Of a DNA stretch of 45,193 nt, positions 1 through 8,285 are shown in pieces. The translations under genes were made by a program, and so were the position numbers. The DNA comes from Bacteroidales bacterium (GTDB lineage: Bacteria > Bacteroidota > Bacteroidia > Bacteroidales > F082), in assembly GCA_014860665.1 (NCBI GenBank), contig JACZJI010000087.1, positions 1 through 45,193 of the forward strand, given 5' to 3'. Below the pieces are notes generated by a model. That model ran no database searches. It was not told the origin of the DNA and was given only the letters and a program-made list of their open reading frames with translations. Every line of letters starts with the position of its first letter. The first letter of the stretch is position 1.

Positions 1-1
1 A

Positions 2-268
2 CTCAGGAATGAAATGCGTACAAAACCGCTGGCTTTCGAACTCCTGCCTACCAAGTTTTCTCTCAGTCAACTGCAGAAAATCTACGAAGTTATTTTTGAA
101 ATGAAACTGGATAAAAGAAATTTCAGAAAAAGAATTGCTAATCTCAGCTATATTGTGCCTTTGAATGAAAAAGAAAATGACGTTTCTCACCGACCGGCAA
201 AATTGTATATGTTTAGCAGGGATGTTTATCAAAGGTTAAAATCTCAGAATTTCGATTTTACCATTTAA
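2..268 (+). CDS. Nudix/NrtR-type protein, C-terminal part (5' end outside window)
   Basis: The reading frame is open from the first bases, so this is the 3' end of a gene that starts upstream; the ATG at 14 is probably internal. The visible 89 residues match the winged-helix region that follows the Nudix domain in NrtR-like proteins: the LLPTKFSLSQLQKIYE stretch, then LDKRNFRKRI. In that family the N-terminal Nudix fold binds or hydrolyses nucleotide-sugar or NAD-related ligands and the C-terminal part binds DNA. Whether this protein is a regulator or only a hydrolase cannot be decided without the missing Nudix box. The next gene starts 95 bp downstream on the same strand and looks unrelated. 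Confidence 0.7.
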   Translation, partial: LRNEMRTKPLAFELLPTKFSLSQLQKIYEVIFEMKLDKRNFRKRIANLSYIVPLNEKENDVSHRPAKLYMFSRDVYQRLKSQNFDFTI

Positions 269-362
269 CCGAAGCCCGAAACAAACTTCATCAAAACTTA
301 ACAACGATCTAATATTCAGTTAATATTGCAGTTATAATATTGCACCGTAAAATCTTACGGAC

Positions 363-1241
363 ATGAGCCAAAAAAAGACTCTCGAATTGGTAATATTATC
401 CGACCTGCATCTGGGAACTTACGGTTGCAGCAGCAAGGAACTACTTCTCTACCTAAAAAGCATTCGTCCCGAAACTCTTATTCTGAACGGAGATATCATA
501 GATATCTGGCAGTTTAACAAATATTTCTGGCCCAAATCGCATGCAGCAATCATCAAAGAAATTATTTCTCTGTTATCATCCGGAACAAAGGTTATCTACA
601 TTACAGGAAATCATGATGAAATGATGCGCCGTTATTCTGGGTTAAAGTTGGGGAAGTTCGAAATACTCGACAAACTGGTCATGCCACTGAGCAATGGTGA
701 AAGAGCCTGGATTTTTCACGGTGATGTGTTCGATGTGATGATGGAGCATTCCAAATTTTTGACTCGTCTGGGAGCCTACGGTTATGAGATACTGATTCTC
801 ATCAACAGTCTTGTAAACAGAATCACTAAGCTGTTGGGGAGGAGCCCGGTTTCTTTAGCATCTAAAGTAAAGGGAAGCGTAAAATCTGCTGTAAAATACC
901 TCAATAAATTTGAAAATCTTGTAGCAGAAATCGGCTCCAGAAAAGGCTATGATTATGTTGTCTGCGGTCACATACACAAACCGGAAAAAAGAAAATATAC
1001 TACAGAATATGGTGAAATTACCTATCTGAATTCAGGTGACTGGATCGAAAACCTCTCTGCCCTGGAATTCGATGGCCGGGAATGGAAAATTTATCGCTTC
1101 AAGGACGATCCTTTCATCACTGAAATCCCTGAAGAAACTCACCTTTCGCCATCTTATCAGCAAATTTTCGACTCACTCAAAAAAGATATTGCAGAAATAA
1201 ATATCAAAGGTACCGGACTTTCTACCCCATCTTTTTTCTAA
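363..1241 (+). CDS. LpxH-like calcineurin-type metallophosphoesterase
   Basis: A 292-residue cytosolic phosphoesterase of the UDP-2,3-diacylglucosamine pyrophosphatase (LpxH/YbbF-like) group. The dimetal site motifs are all present: SDLHLG with D14 and H16, GD at 43-44, GNHDE at 82-86, and GHIHKPE near residue 200. There is no signal peptide or clear membrane helix. Family members remove phosphate from lipid or sugar-nucleotide substrates. The protein is longer than E. coli LpxH and lies 6 bp upstream of a glycosyltransferase gene. That pairing suggests the two act on the same glycolipid or cell-surface precursor (inference). The true substrate cannot be assigned: this could be the lipid A enzyme or a paralogue. 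Confidence 0.8.
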   Translation: MSQKKTLELVILSDLHLGTYGCSSKELLLYLKSIRPETLILNGDIIDIWQFNKYFWPKSHAAIIKEIISLLSSGTKVIYITGNHDEMMRRYSGLKLGKFEILDKLVMPLSNGERAWIFHGDVFDVMMEHSKFLTRLGAYGYEILILINSLVNRITKLLGRSPVSLASKVKGSVKSAVKYLNKFENLVAEIGSRKGYDYVVCGHIHKPEKRKYTTEYGEITYLNSGDWIENLSALEFDGREWKIYRFKDDPFITEIPEETHLSPSYQQIFDSLKKDIAEINIKGTGLSTPSFF

Positions 1242-1247
1242 TTTATC

Positions 1248-2234
1248 ATGAAAATCCTATATGGTATACAGGCCACGGGGAATGGCCATATTACACGGGC
1301 AACCGAAATTATCCCATTATTACAGAAAAAAGCCCAGGTTGACGTGTTGATGAGCGGCATGCAGAATTCTGTCTCATTTCCCTACCCAGTGAAATACAGA
1401 CATTATGGTCTAAGTTTTGTCTCGGGAAAATCAGGAGGAATAGATTATCTGATGACCTACCATAAAACAAAAACGCTGCGTTTCCTGAACGATTTGCTCA
1501 AATTACCTCTGGAAGACTATGATATAATCATTCAGGATTTTGAACCAATAATTGCCTGGGCCGGAAAGCTAAGAGGAAAGGCAGTCATTGCTTTGAGTCA
1601 TCAGAGCGCTGTTATTAATGATTCTGCCCCGCAACCTGAGCTCTTTGACCCACTGGGAAAACAAATCCTAAAGAATTACGCACCCTCAAAAATAGAATAC
1701 GGGTTTCATTTTCAACCTTATAATGAGAGCATTTTTACTCCGGTAATAAGAAAATCTGTACGCAACATAAAGCCCGTCAATAAAGGTCATTACACGGTTT
1801 ACCTGCCTTCTTATCAGGATTCGGCTTTGATTTCTTATCTTTCTGATTATAAAAAGATTCGGTGGCATGTATTTAGCAGAAATGCAAAAAATAAATATCA
1901 GCATGAAAATGTTTCAATTTTTCCGACACAACAGGAAACATTTTTGCAAAGTATGTCCACATCAGAAGGGGTTTTATGCGGAGCAGGTTTTGAAACTCCG
2001 GCAGAAGCTCTTTTCCTGAAAAAGAAACTGATGGTCATTCCTATGAAAATGCAATACGAACAACAATGTAATGCCACCGCCCTGTATCAAATGGGAGTAG
2101 ACGTCATCAAATCTCTGACGAAAGAAAACCAAAACGATCTTAATAATTGGCTTGAAAAAGACGAAAAAACAGAAGTTAGGTTCCCAGACCAAACGGAACA
2201 CATTTTATTACAAATCATTGAAAAACATTCATAA
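1248..2234 (+). CDS. Glycosyltransferase of the MurG/UDP-glycosyltransferase fold (GT-B)
   Basis: A 328-residue protein that begins with a Rossmann-type strand and a glycine-rich loop (YGIQATGNGHITRA, residues 5-18). In GT-B enzymes such as MurG that loop contacts the acceptor and the nucleotide-sugar phosphates. The C-terminal half has the donor-binding signature region GAGFETPAEAL and then MKMQYEQQCNA, as in family 28-like transferases. There is no signal peptide; such enzymes sit on the inner face of the membrane. It follows the phosphoesterase by 6 bp and is probably co-transcribed with it. The fold is clear; the sugar and acceptor are unknown. Confidence 0.75.
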   Translation: MKILYGIQATGNGHITRATEIIPLLQKKAQVDVLMSGMQNSVSFPYPVKYRHYGLSFVSGKSGGIDYLMTYHKTKTLRFLNDLLKLPLEDYDIIIQDFEPIIAWAGKLRGKAVIALSHQSAVINDSAPQPELFDPLGKQILKNYAPSKIEYGFHFQPYNESIFTPVIRKSVRNIKPVNKGHYTVYLPSYQDSALISYLSDYKKIRWHVFSRNAKNKYQHENVSIFPTQQETFLQSMSTSEGVLCGAGFETPAEALFLKKKLMVIPMKMQYEQQCNATALYQMGVDVIKSLTKENQNDLNNWLEKDEKTEVRFPDQTEHILLQIIEKHS

Positions 2235-2277
2235 TAATTCTTGATGCAGATTTAACTTATGTTTACAATCCTTTCGC

Positions 2278-2306
2278 TTTGTCAATCTAAAATTAGGTTA
2301 CATTTG
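2278..2306 (+). promoter_or_regulatory. Bacteroidota-type promoter of the lipoprotein gene
   Basis: TTTG at 2278-2281, 17 bp, then TACATTTG at 2299-2306. This is an exact match to TTTG-N17-23-TAnnTTTG. Transcription would start near 2312, about 15 nt before the ATG at 2328. Confidence 0.65.
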
Positions 2307-2327
2307 TTCTTTAAAAACCGTATTGAG

Positions 2328-2720
2328 ATGAAAAAACTATTAGCATTTTCCGCTATGGCGGTATTTTTCTTGGCTGCCTGTTCAAGTTCGGGACATGAGT
2401 TAATCGGGACCTGGAAAGTTAGTAAGGTGGAAACACATTTTAAAGATACCAACCTACCCAAGGCGATAATTACACACATTAAAGATGAACAACAGCAACT
2501 GAGTTTTAAATTTATAAACGACTCATTAATGGTGCTGATTCTGGATAAAAATACTCATGAGGCAAAATGGAATATCGATTCTAAAACAAAGGTGATCAAA
2601 TATTATTTTGACGACCAGAAAGGTTCTGTAAATACACTGGGAACTTTAGAAGGTAATGAAATCGTAACCGAGTCCAATACCCCATTAGGAACACTGACTG
2701 TTATTTTCACGAAACAATAG
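2328..2720 (+). CDS. Small lipocalin-like lipoprotein
   Basis: I place the start at the ATG at 2328, because a strong promoter lies at 2278-2306 and any earlier start would be upstream of transcription. The 130-residue product opens with a classic lipoprotein signal peptide: MKKLL, a hydrophobic core, and the lipobox FLAAC with the lipidated cysteine followed by serines. The mature part starts GHELIGTWKVSKVE, the 'GxW' strand typical of bacterial lipocalin-like domains, and is then rich in alternating beta strands. Expected location: anchored to a cell envelope membrane. No ligand can be inferred. Monocistronic, convergent with the next gene. Confidence 0.7.
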   Translation: MKKLLAFSAMAVFFLAACSSSGHELIGTWKVSKVETHFKDTNLPKAIITHIKDEQQQLSFKFINDSLMVLILDKNTHEAKWNIDSKTKVIKYYFDDQKGSVNTLGTLEGNEIVTESNTPLGTLTVIFTKQ

Positions 2721-2746
2721 GAAACCGCAATTTCTAAACTGCTTAC

Positions 2747-2784
2747 AAAAAATCTTATCGGTGTCCAGATTAAAACCAATAAGA
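2747..2784 (-). terminator. Rho-independent terminator of the 2801-3046 gene
   Basis: On the minus strand a 10-bp stem (TCTTATTGGT with ACCGATAAGA, one G-U pair) is followed by ATTTTTT. It lies 16 bp after the stop codon of the minus-strand gene. Confidence 0.65.
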
Positions 2785-2800
2785 CAAGGTGTTTTATATT

Positions 2801-3046
2801 TTAAAGATTTTTTATCAGATCTTTAATTTCCTGAATTTCTGCTTCAACATTGTAGGAGGGTTTTGTTCTTCCTGCTTTGTCGTACCAGTAATTGGCATTC
2901 CATTCATCCCCTTCTTTCCGGTAGAGACATGCTAAAAGCCACGCTGCTTCCGGAGTTTCTGAAAGTTGCAGAACAAGGTGCGCTTCTTCGTAATTTTCTT
3001 CCTCTATCAGATCGATGGCTTCTAATAATTCATCTTTGCCTATCAT
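2801..3046 (-). CDS. Conserved small TPR-like hypothetical protein
   Basis: An 81-residue acidic protein, almost all helical. It carries a pattern I know from many proteobacterial and Bacteroidota hypotheticals: an N-terminal helix pair, AHLVLQLSETPEAAWLLACL, then EGDEWNANYWYDKAGR. The spacing of small and aromatic residues resembles two tetratricopeptide-like helical hairpins, which would suggest protein binding (inference). There is no signal peptide. No function is known to me. It is monocistronic, with its own terminator just downstream. Confidence 0.6.
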   Translation of the reverse strand: MIGKDELLEAIDLIEEENYEEAHLVLQLSETPEAAWLLACLYRKEGDEWNANYWYDKAGRTKPSYNVEAEIQEIKDLIKNL

Positions 3047-3171
3047 CTTATTTAAGGATTTATAACCACTAACTATTTTCCGTCCGTGAAATTATGCAAA
3101 AGATCAATAAAATCCAATTTTTGAACCGGTTTATATTCTGAAGAGCTCAGAAAGAAACGGAAATACAAAGC

Positions 3172-4164
3172 TTATTGAACCAACAGGTTACAGCCCCTGA
3201 TGTCACTGTTATCAAAACGACCCAGCACTTCGAAATCTGTGGAGGAAGATTTTTTTCCTAAATCTTGCGTGGAAATGAATGAACAGGAGTAAATATTGGC
3301 CAGATCAATCACGTCAATACCACCTGCTTTTCCCTCCGCCAAGATGGTAAGAGGATCATTAACGTCGCGTATCAAAACCTGCATCCAGGGTGGCATTTTA
3401 AAGGAGCCTTCTCCACGAGAATACGCTTGTGAAAGTAATTCTGTCATACCATATTCAGAAAATACCTGATCTACCCCAAATGCGGATTTTAACTGTGTAT
3501 GAAGTTCTTCACGAACCATCTCTTTACGGTTTCCTTTCATACCGCCTGTTTCCATCAGTATAAGCTCCGGAAAATGAACAGGATATTGTTCTGCCAAATC
3601 CAATAAAGCATAAGTAACACCCAGCAACAGTACTTTTTTATTTTCTTTCTGTAATTCTGACAGAACCTTTGCTAGCTTTTCATAATCATGCAAATAAAAA
3701 CCACCTCTTAAGTCACCACTCCACTCAATCAGTTTTTTTGCCATGTGAACCAGTGAAGAGCCTTCTCGTTCAAGATAGGAAGGAAGCAAAGCCAGAAAAA
3801 CATAATCTTCCGGTTCACCAAAAAATACCCTGAAACCATCCAACACACTTTTTTCATAAAGTTCCAGGCTCTTCACAAAATGCTTGCTTGTCTGCATTCC
3901 GGTTGTTCCACTACTGGTAAAGATGGTTTCTTCCTGAAAATCTCCTGACACAACCCGATGGCTTTTGAAAAATTCTATGGGTAAAAACGGAATCTTTTCA
4001 ATCTGGTCTACCACAGCAGGGTTCACATTCAATGCATTCACAAACTGCTGATAGACTCTGTTGTTCTGATATTGAAATTGAAAAATTTCCAGCGCCAGCG
4101 AAGTGAAATCAACGTGGTTTCTGATTTGAAATATTTTCTCAGCTGCAAATTTTACGTTCGTCAT
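3172..4164 (-). CDS. LuxE/PaaK-like acyl-protein synthetase
   Basis: A 330-residue member of the LuxE acyl-protein synthetase group of the ANL (adenylate-forming) superfamily. The ATP-binding loop TSSGTTGMQTS is intact (near residue 84), followed by a long acyl-binding core and the SEYGMTELLSQAY motif, which corresponds to the (Y/F)G(M)TE signature of the family. It lacks the long C-terminal lid domain of full acyl-CoA ligases, as LuxE does. LuxE activates a fatty acid and transfers it to a cysteine; no luxCD or luciferase genes are nearby. In Bacteroidota such proteins occur alone, or near cell-envelope genes. The substrate is therefore unknown. Transcribed from its own promoter at 4197-4229. 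Confidence 0.75.
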   Translation of the reverse strand: MTNVKFAAEKIFQIRNHVDFTSLALEIFQFQYQNNRVYQQFVNALNVNPAVVDQIEKIPFLPIEFFKSHRVVSGDFQEETIFTSSGTTGMQTSKHFVKSLELYEKSVLDGFRVFFGEPEDYVFLALLPSYLEREGSSLVHMAKKLIEWSGDLRGGFYLHDYEKLAKVLSELQKENKKVLLLGVTYALLDLAEQYPVHFPELILMETGGMKGNRKEMVREELHTQLKSAFGVDQVFSEYGMTELLSQAYSRGEGSFKMPPWMQVLIRDVNDPLTILAEGKAGGIDVIDLANIYSCSFISTQDLGKKSSSTDFEVLGRFDNSDIRGCNLLVQ

Positions 4165-4196
4165 AAGGCATCTTCGACCTGTTTAAAAATTCGCTA

Positions 4197-4229
4197 CAAA
4201 AATACGTCCCTTGTTCGATTTATTGACAA
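4197..4229 (-). promoter_or_regulatory. Promoter of the LuxE-like gene
   Basis: On the minus strand TTG (4229-4227), 22 bp, then TATTTTTG (4204-4197). This matches the Bacteroidota consensus. The predicted transcript starts about 25 nt before the ATG at 4164. Confidence 0.6.
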
Positions 4230-4354
4230 GGAATCTTTTAAATGCTTAATTTTAGAATTTACTACCGGACTTGTAATGTCAGAGTAAAAGCTGAAATTTG
4301 TTTGCGTTCTTTAAATAGTAAAGATTAACAATAGCCGGATTTTATAATATAGTT

Positions 4355-5269
4355 ATGGACTATAAAGATTATTATCAAATACTGGGTGTCAATAAGAAAG
4401 CCTCTTCCGAAGAGATTAAAAAAGCTTACCGGAAACTTGCAAGAAAGTACCATCCCGATGTAAACCCCAACGACAAAGAAGCTGAAAAGAAGTTCCAGGA
4501 AATCAATGAGGCCAATGAAGTATTGAGTGATTCCAAAAAGCGCGAAAAATATGATGCTTATGGTGCAGATTGGGCTAGAGTTTCCGATGAACAACATGCA
4601 CAATGGAACCAAACGGGAGGTTATCAACAGCAAGCACATGCGCCAGGAAGCGCCGATTTCAACATGGGGGATTTTTCTGATTTCTTCAGTTCCATGTTTG
4701 GAGGGGGAGGGTTTTCCACCGCCGATTTTCGCCAAAGCTCCAGGGGACGCTCCATGAAGGGGCAGGATTATACTGCAGAAATGCACATTCCCTTGGAGAA
4801 AGCCTATTTGGATACCCAACATGCTTTAAATATGGATGGCAAAAAAATCAGAATTACCATTCCTGCCGGAATCAAAGACGGACAAGTGATAAAGCTGGCA
4901 GGCAAAGCCGGTGCCGGAATGCATGGCGGGCCTAACGGGGATTTATATATCACGATTTTTGTAGATCCGGATATCCGGTTTGAGCGAAAAGGCGATGACC
5001 TGTATATGGTTCAGCCTGTCGATCTTTATACAGCCTTGCTGGGCGGAGATTCTGTACTGGAAACATTAAGTGGCAAGATCAAAATAAAAGTTAAGGAATC
5101 TACTCAAAACGGAACCACTTTAAGACTCAAAAACAAAGGTTTTCCTATTTACAGGAAACCCGGAACTTTTGGCGATCTTTATGTCAGAATAGACATTAAA
5201 TTGCCTGACCATCTCTCGAAAGAAGAAAGAGATATGATAAAAAAACTAAAAGAAATCAGAAATAAGTAA
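4355..5269 (+). CDS. cbpA: DnaJ-family co-chaperone CbpA
   Basis: A 304-residue type II Hsp40. Residues 1-70 form the J domain with the HPD motif ([10 protein letters not shown]) that stimulates DnaK ATPase. A Gly/Phe-rich linker follows (GGGGFS region, about 105-125). The two C-terminal substrate-binding beta domains come next (about 135-290), containing [20 protein letters not shown]. The cysteine-rich zinc domain of DnaJ is absent, which separates CbpA from DnaJ. It acts in the cytosol with DnaK. The gene for its inhibitor CbpM follows 4 bp downstream, the standard cbpA-cbpM arrangement. Confidence 0.9.
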   Translation: MDYKDYYQILGVNKKASSEEIKKAYRKLARKYHPDVNPNDKEAEKKFQEINEANEVLSDSKKREKYDAYGADWARVSDEQHAQWNQTGGYQQQAHAPGSADFNMGDFSDFFSSMFGGGGFSTADFRQSSRGRSMKGQDYTAEMHIPLEKAYLDTQHALNMDGKKIRITIPAGIKDGQVIKLAGKAGAGMHGGPNGDLYITIFVDPDIRFERKGDDLYMVQPVDLYTALLGGDSVLETLSGKIKIKVKESTQNGTTLRLKNKGFPIYRKPGTFGDLYVRIDIKLPDHLSKEERDMIKKLKEIRNK

Positions 5270-5273
5270 AGCC

Positions 5274-5612
5274 ATGAATATCATGAAATATGCAATTAAA
5301 ATTGAGCAGCTGGCTGATTTTTACAATGTCAACACTCAGGTTATTTATGAACTTGCTGAGTTTGGCATCATAAACCTGAAAAGAGAAAGCAAACAGGAGA
5401 TCATTCTCCACGAAGACCTGGACCGTTGCGAGCGTGCGGTTCGCTTGTATTCAGAACTAGGCGTAAACAAAGAAGGAATTGAAATCATTTTAGAGATGCG
5501 GGAGAAAATGGAAAGACTTCAAAAAGAATTAAATCTTGCTCAGCGACGCTTAAACCTTATGATAACGGCAGAAGAAGCTTTCTTTCAAACTGATTTTTTT
5601 GAAATTGAATAA
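5274..5612 (+). CDS. cbpM: Chaperone modulator CbpM (MerR-like)
   Basis: A 112-residue protein with a short MerR-like winged helix (IEQLADFYNVNTQVIYELAEFGII) and a C-terminal coiled-coil helix (LEMREKMERLQKELNLAQRRLNLM). CbpM binds the J domain of CbpA and blocks its interaction with DnaK. Identity rests on this architecture and on the position 4 bp after cbpA. The ATG at 5283 is an alternative start, three codons shorter. Confidence 0.8.
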   Translation: MNIMKYAIKIEQLADFYNVNTQVIYELAEFGIINLKRESKQEIILHEDLDRCERAVRLYSELGVNKEGIEIILEMREKMERLQKELNLAQRRLNLMITAEEAFFQTDFFEIE

Positions 5613-5616
5613 AATC

Positions 5617-5647
5617 TTTGCTAATTGACAAGGGTTTATTAATTTTG
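5617..5647 (+). promoter_or_regulatory. Promoter of tRNA-Pro
   Basis: TTTG (5617-5620), 19 bp, TAATTTTG (5640-5647): an exact consensus match, ending 12 bp before the first base of the tRNA. Confidence 0.65.
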
Positions 5648-5659
5648 CAGCCTCAATTT

Positions 5660-5734
5660 CGGGGTGTAGCGCAGCCCGGTTAGCGCGCGTCGTTCGGGAC
5701 GACGAGGCCGGAGGTTCGAATCCTCTCACCCCGA
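5660..5734 (+). tRNA. tRNA-Pro (anticodon CGG)
   Basis: A full cloverleaf. The acceptor stem is CGGGGTG (5660-5666) with CACCCCG (5727-5733), discriminator A at 5734. The anticodon stem is CGTCG/CGACG around the loop TTCGGGA, giving anticodon CGG. The T-loop is GGTTCGAATCC. It closely resembles E. coli proK in the anticodon and T arms. The 3' CCA is not encoded (CAA follows), so it must be added after transcription. It has a dedicated promoter and terminator. Confidence 0.96.
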
Positions 5735-5738
5735 CAAA

Positions 5739-5774
5739 ACAAAAAACCCTGCACTTCCGTGCAGGGTTTTTTGT
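5739..5774 (+). terminator. Rho-independent terminator of tRNA-Pro
   Basis: Strong hairpin: AAAAAACCCTGCAC, loop TTCC, GTGCAGGGTTTTTT, 5 bp after the tRNA. The A/T symmetry of the arms makes it usable in both directions. Confidence 0.9.
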
Positions 5775-5833
5775 TTATATCCCTTACTTCATCGTTTCCT
5801 TGAGAAATATCCTTTCATAGGAATCTGCTCCGA

Positions 5834-5958
5834 GCAAGGCCATAGTAAAGCTATGATTAAACCGAGGTTTAGCCGAGGTTCCTTCGAAGTTCCTTCGAAT
5901 AAAAACGAATGAACCCCGGTTTAACTTTGCCTTAAATATTGCCTTACTATATCTTTGC
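5834..5958. repeat. Large imperfect inverted repeat in a gene-free region
   Basis: Outer arms 5834-5851 and 5941-5958 match as inverted copies at 14 of 18 positions. Inner arms 5857-5870 (TTAAACCGAGGTTT) and 5911-5924 (GAACCCCGGTTTAA) match at 12 of 14. The centre holds two direct copies of GTTCCTTCGAA (5878-5888, 5889-5899), and CCGAGGTT occurs twice (5862, 5873). There is no open frame of note. It could be a degenerate miniature transposable element or a structured RNA. The rest of 5775-6298 is AT-rich and shows no gene. Confidence 0.5.
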
Positions 5959-6169
5959 TAAGGGAAGGAAGCAAACTTGACCTTTTAGAAGGAATGAGTA
6001 CAAAAGATCTATTTTAAATCGAATTCAGGTCATTAATTTTTTACACTGAAAAATATCATCAAATTTTTATTAAAAAGCTGTGAGACTGATTCAAAAATTA
6101 TATTCCTTTGCGCTCTTAAAATCACAGGATTATAGACCATAAAACATCAATCCAAATTGTATCATTTTC

Positions 6170-6200
6170 TTGATAAATGACCGACTAAATTTTATCTTTT
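6170..6200 (+). promoter_or_regulatory. Possible promoter of the Ehr-like operon
   Basis: TTG (6170-6172), 20 bp, TATCTTTT (6193-6200): one mismatch to TAnnTTTG. It would give a leader of about 90 nt before the ATG at 6299. Confidence 0.3.
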
Positions 6201-6298
6201 TTCCATGGTTATACAAACGCCCAATTTATTAGCAGACTTCACCTAAGTCACCTTGACCTTAAAATTTTCCATTCAACCTAACCAACTCCGATTTTGCG

Positions 6299-8284
6299 AT
6301 GGACCTCTTATTTTTTAAAATTACAATCGTCCTGATCGTTGCGCTCTTTGTTTTACCTCAAAGGATACAATATTTCTGGAGTCTGCTTTTGCATACGGCA
6401 ATTCTGGGAATCACCAGTTTCTGGGCCATTGAAAGTTTATTCTTTTATTCAGGAAGTTTAATCCTGCCTTTTTTCCCCTTTTGGGGAAACACGATTTCTC
6501 TGGTCATAGATCCGCTTTCGGCCTTTTTTCTCCTGGTGGTGAACTTTACTGCTTTCATGGGTATCCTTTATGCAAAAGGTTATCTTAAGCCCTATTATGA
6601 AACAAAAAACCGGTCTGAAACTGCATTTCATTTTTTTAATTTCCTGGGATTGCATCTCTCCATGTTGCTGGTAGTCATGCTGCGCGATGCAGTGGCTTTT
6701 TTGATTGCTTGGGAACTCATGTCAATATCTTCATTCTTTCTGGTAATTTTTGAATCGGAGAAAAAAGAAACACTGAGAACGGGTATCAGATATTTGATCC
6801 AAATGCATATTGGAGTCGTATTATTGATGGTAGCCTTTATTTTGGCATTTGTGGGAAGCGGAGCAGCTTTCAGTTTTGATGGCCTTTCAATGTATTTCGC
6901 CGCACACAATCCGTTTTGGTTATTTTTGCTTTTTTTCATAGGCTTTGGAATTAAAGCTGGTTTTATTCCGCTTCATTCCTGGTTGCCCCATGCTCATCCT
7001 GCAGCACCGTCGCATGTTTCCGGCACAATGAGTGGTGTGATGATTAAAATGGGAATTTACGGAATCCTCCGGGTTTTGACAACTATTCACCACGACCTGT
7101 TCGGAATAGGCCTTTTCATTCTCATCATTTCTTTGGTTTCCGGATTAATAGGTATTTCCCTTGCCATAGTGCAACACGATGTAAAAAAAATATTGGCTTA
7201 CAGCAGCATTGAAAATATTGGCATCATCGGAATTGGTATTGGTTTAGGTGTTATTGGATTGGCCATGAATATCCCTGTGCTGGCTGTTTTAGGCTTCGCA
7301 GGTGGTATTCTCCATATTTTGAACCACTCCCTTTTTAAATCGCTGCTTTTTTTCACAGCCGGAAATGTTTACCGGCAAACTCACACGCGAAATATAGAAC
7401 AGCTGGGCGGTCTTATTAAAAAGATGCCTAAAACTGCTCTATTTTTCTTACTTGGAGCCATGGCAATTAGTGGGTTACCACCTTTTAACGGATTCATTTC
7501 TGAGTTCCTGATTTACTCCGGTATGTTTAAATCCTTGCAATCGGGTGGGTTAATGACCGACATTGTGATTCTTTTCAGTTTTTCCGGGTTGGCCATAATC
7601 GGAGGTTTGGCGGTTTTTTGCTTTACAAAAGTCTTTAGTATTGTTTTTCTTGGAAATCCGCGTTCTTCAAAAACTGAAAATGCTTCTGAAGTGGAAAATC
7701 CCATGCTTATCCCGGATTATCTCATCAGTGCTTTCATTATTTTTATTGGATTTGCACCTGCTTTGTTCATGAAACCTTTAGCGGAAATCGTACACCTTTT
7801 TACCGGTAACACTGATTTTATTTTTCAAATAGTTCCAACACTTAATAAAATCAGCCTTTCATCAGGGATATTTATTGCGGTAATCGTTATTTTTTGGATG
7901 TTACGAAACTGGCAACAAAAAAGACAAAAGGTGGAACAAAGTGCAACATGGGGTTGTGGTTATTCAGGAGCCAATCCTGCAATTCATCAATATACTGCCA
8001 CTTCTTATGCAGAAAATTTCAGACAATTATCTGCGAAAATTGTCAATGTCAAAAAGGATTTTGAGCTTTTTGAAGAAACAGAAATTTTTCCAGGTGAAAG
8101 AACATTTGAAACGCGTTCGAGTGATATTTTTGAAGATCAAATCATTACCAAGCCTTCAGGTAAACTTCTTTCCTTATTCGAGAAAATCGCCGTTCTCCAA
8201 ACCGGAAAGATTCAACATTATCTGCTTTATGCTCTTGTCTTTTTATTGGCAATATCGGTTTTTGCACTCTTAAACTGGATTTAA
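6299..8284 (+). CDS. hyfB: HyfB-like ion-translocating membrane subunit of an Ehr-like complex
   Basis: A 661-residue, very hydrophobic antiporter-like subunit (Mrp/NuoL-M-N superfamily), of the length usual for HyfB/HycC. The charged residues of the pump are present: E139 in WELMS, K219 in GIKAGFIPLHSWLPHAHPAA, and K250 in MIKMGIYG. The C-terminal part has the HyfB-type segment ATWGCGY...HQYTATSYAENF, then a cytosolic stretch and a last helix near 640-660. It would move H+ or Na+ across the inner membrane. First of six genes with gaps of 1-10 bp. The symbol is by homology only: the complex is probably not a hydrogenase (see the large subunit). Confidence 0.85.
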   Translation: MDLLFFKITIVLIVALFVLPQRIQYFWSLLLHTAILGITSFWAIESLFFYSGSLILPFFPFWGNTISLVIDPLSAFFLLVVNFTAFMGILYAKGYLKPYYETKNRSETAFHFFNFLGLHLSMLLVVMLRDAVAFLIAWELMSISSFFLVIFESEKKETLRTGIRYLIQMHIGVVLLMVAFILAFVGSGAAFSFDGLSMYFAAHNPFWLFLLFFIGFGIKAGFIPLHSWLPHAHPAAPSHVSGTMSGVMIKMGIYGILRVLTTIHHDLFGIGLFILIISLVSGLIGISLAIVQHDVKKILAYSSIENIGIIGIGIGLGVIGLAMNIPVLAVLGFAGGILHILNHSLFKSLLFFTAGNVYRQTHTRNIEQLGGLIKKMPKTALFFLLGAMAISGLPPFNGFISEFLIYSGMFKSLQSGGLMTDIVILFSFSGLAIIGGLAVFCFTKVFSIVFLGNPRSSKTENASEVENPMLIPDYLISAFIIFIGFAPALFMKPLAEIVHLFTGNTDFIFQIVPTLNKISLSSGIFIAVIVIFWMLRNWQQKRQKVEQSATWGCGYSGANPAIHQYTATSYAENFRQLSAKIVNVKKDFELFEETEIFPGERTFETRSSDIFEDQIITKPSGKLLSLFEKIAVLQTGKIQHYLLYALVFLLAISVFALLNWI

Positions 8285-8285
8285 A

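Noticed and set aside
5660..6298. Integrated element at tRNA-Pro (attachment site)
   Set aside because: No integrase gene and no repeat of the tRNA 3' end within the window; the following gap holds only the inverted repeat.
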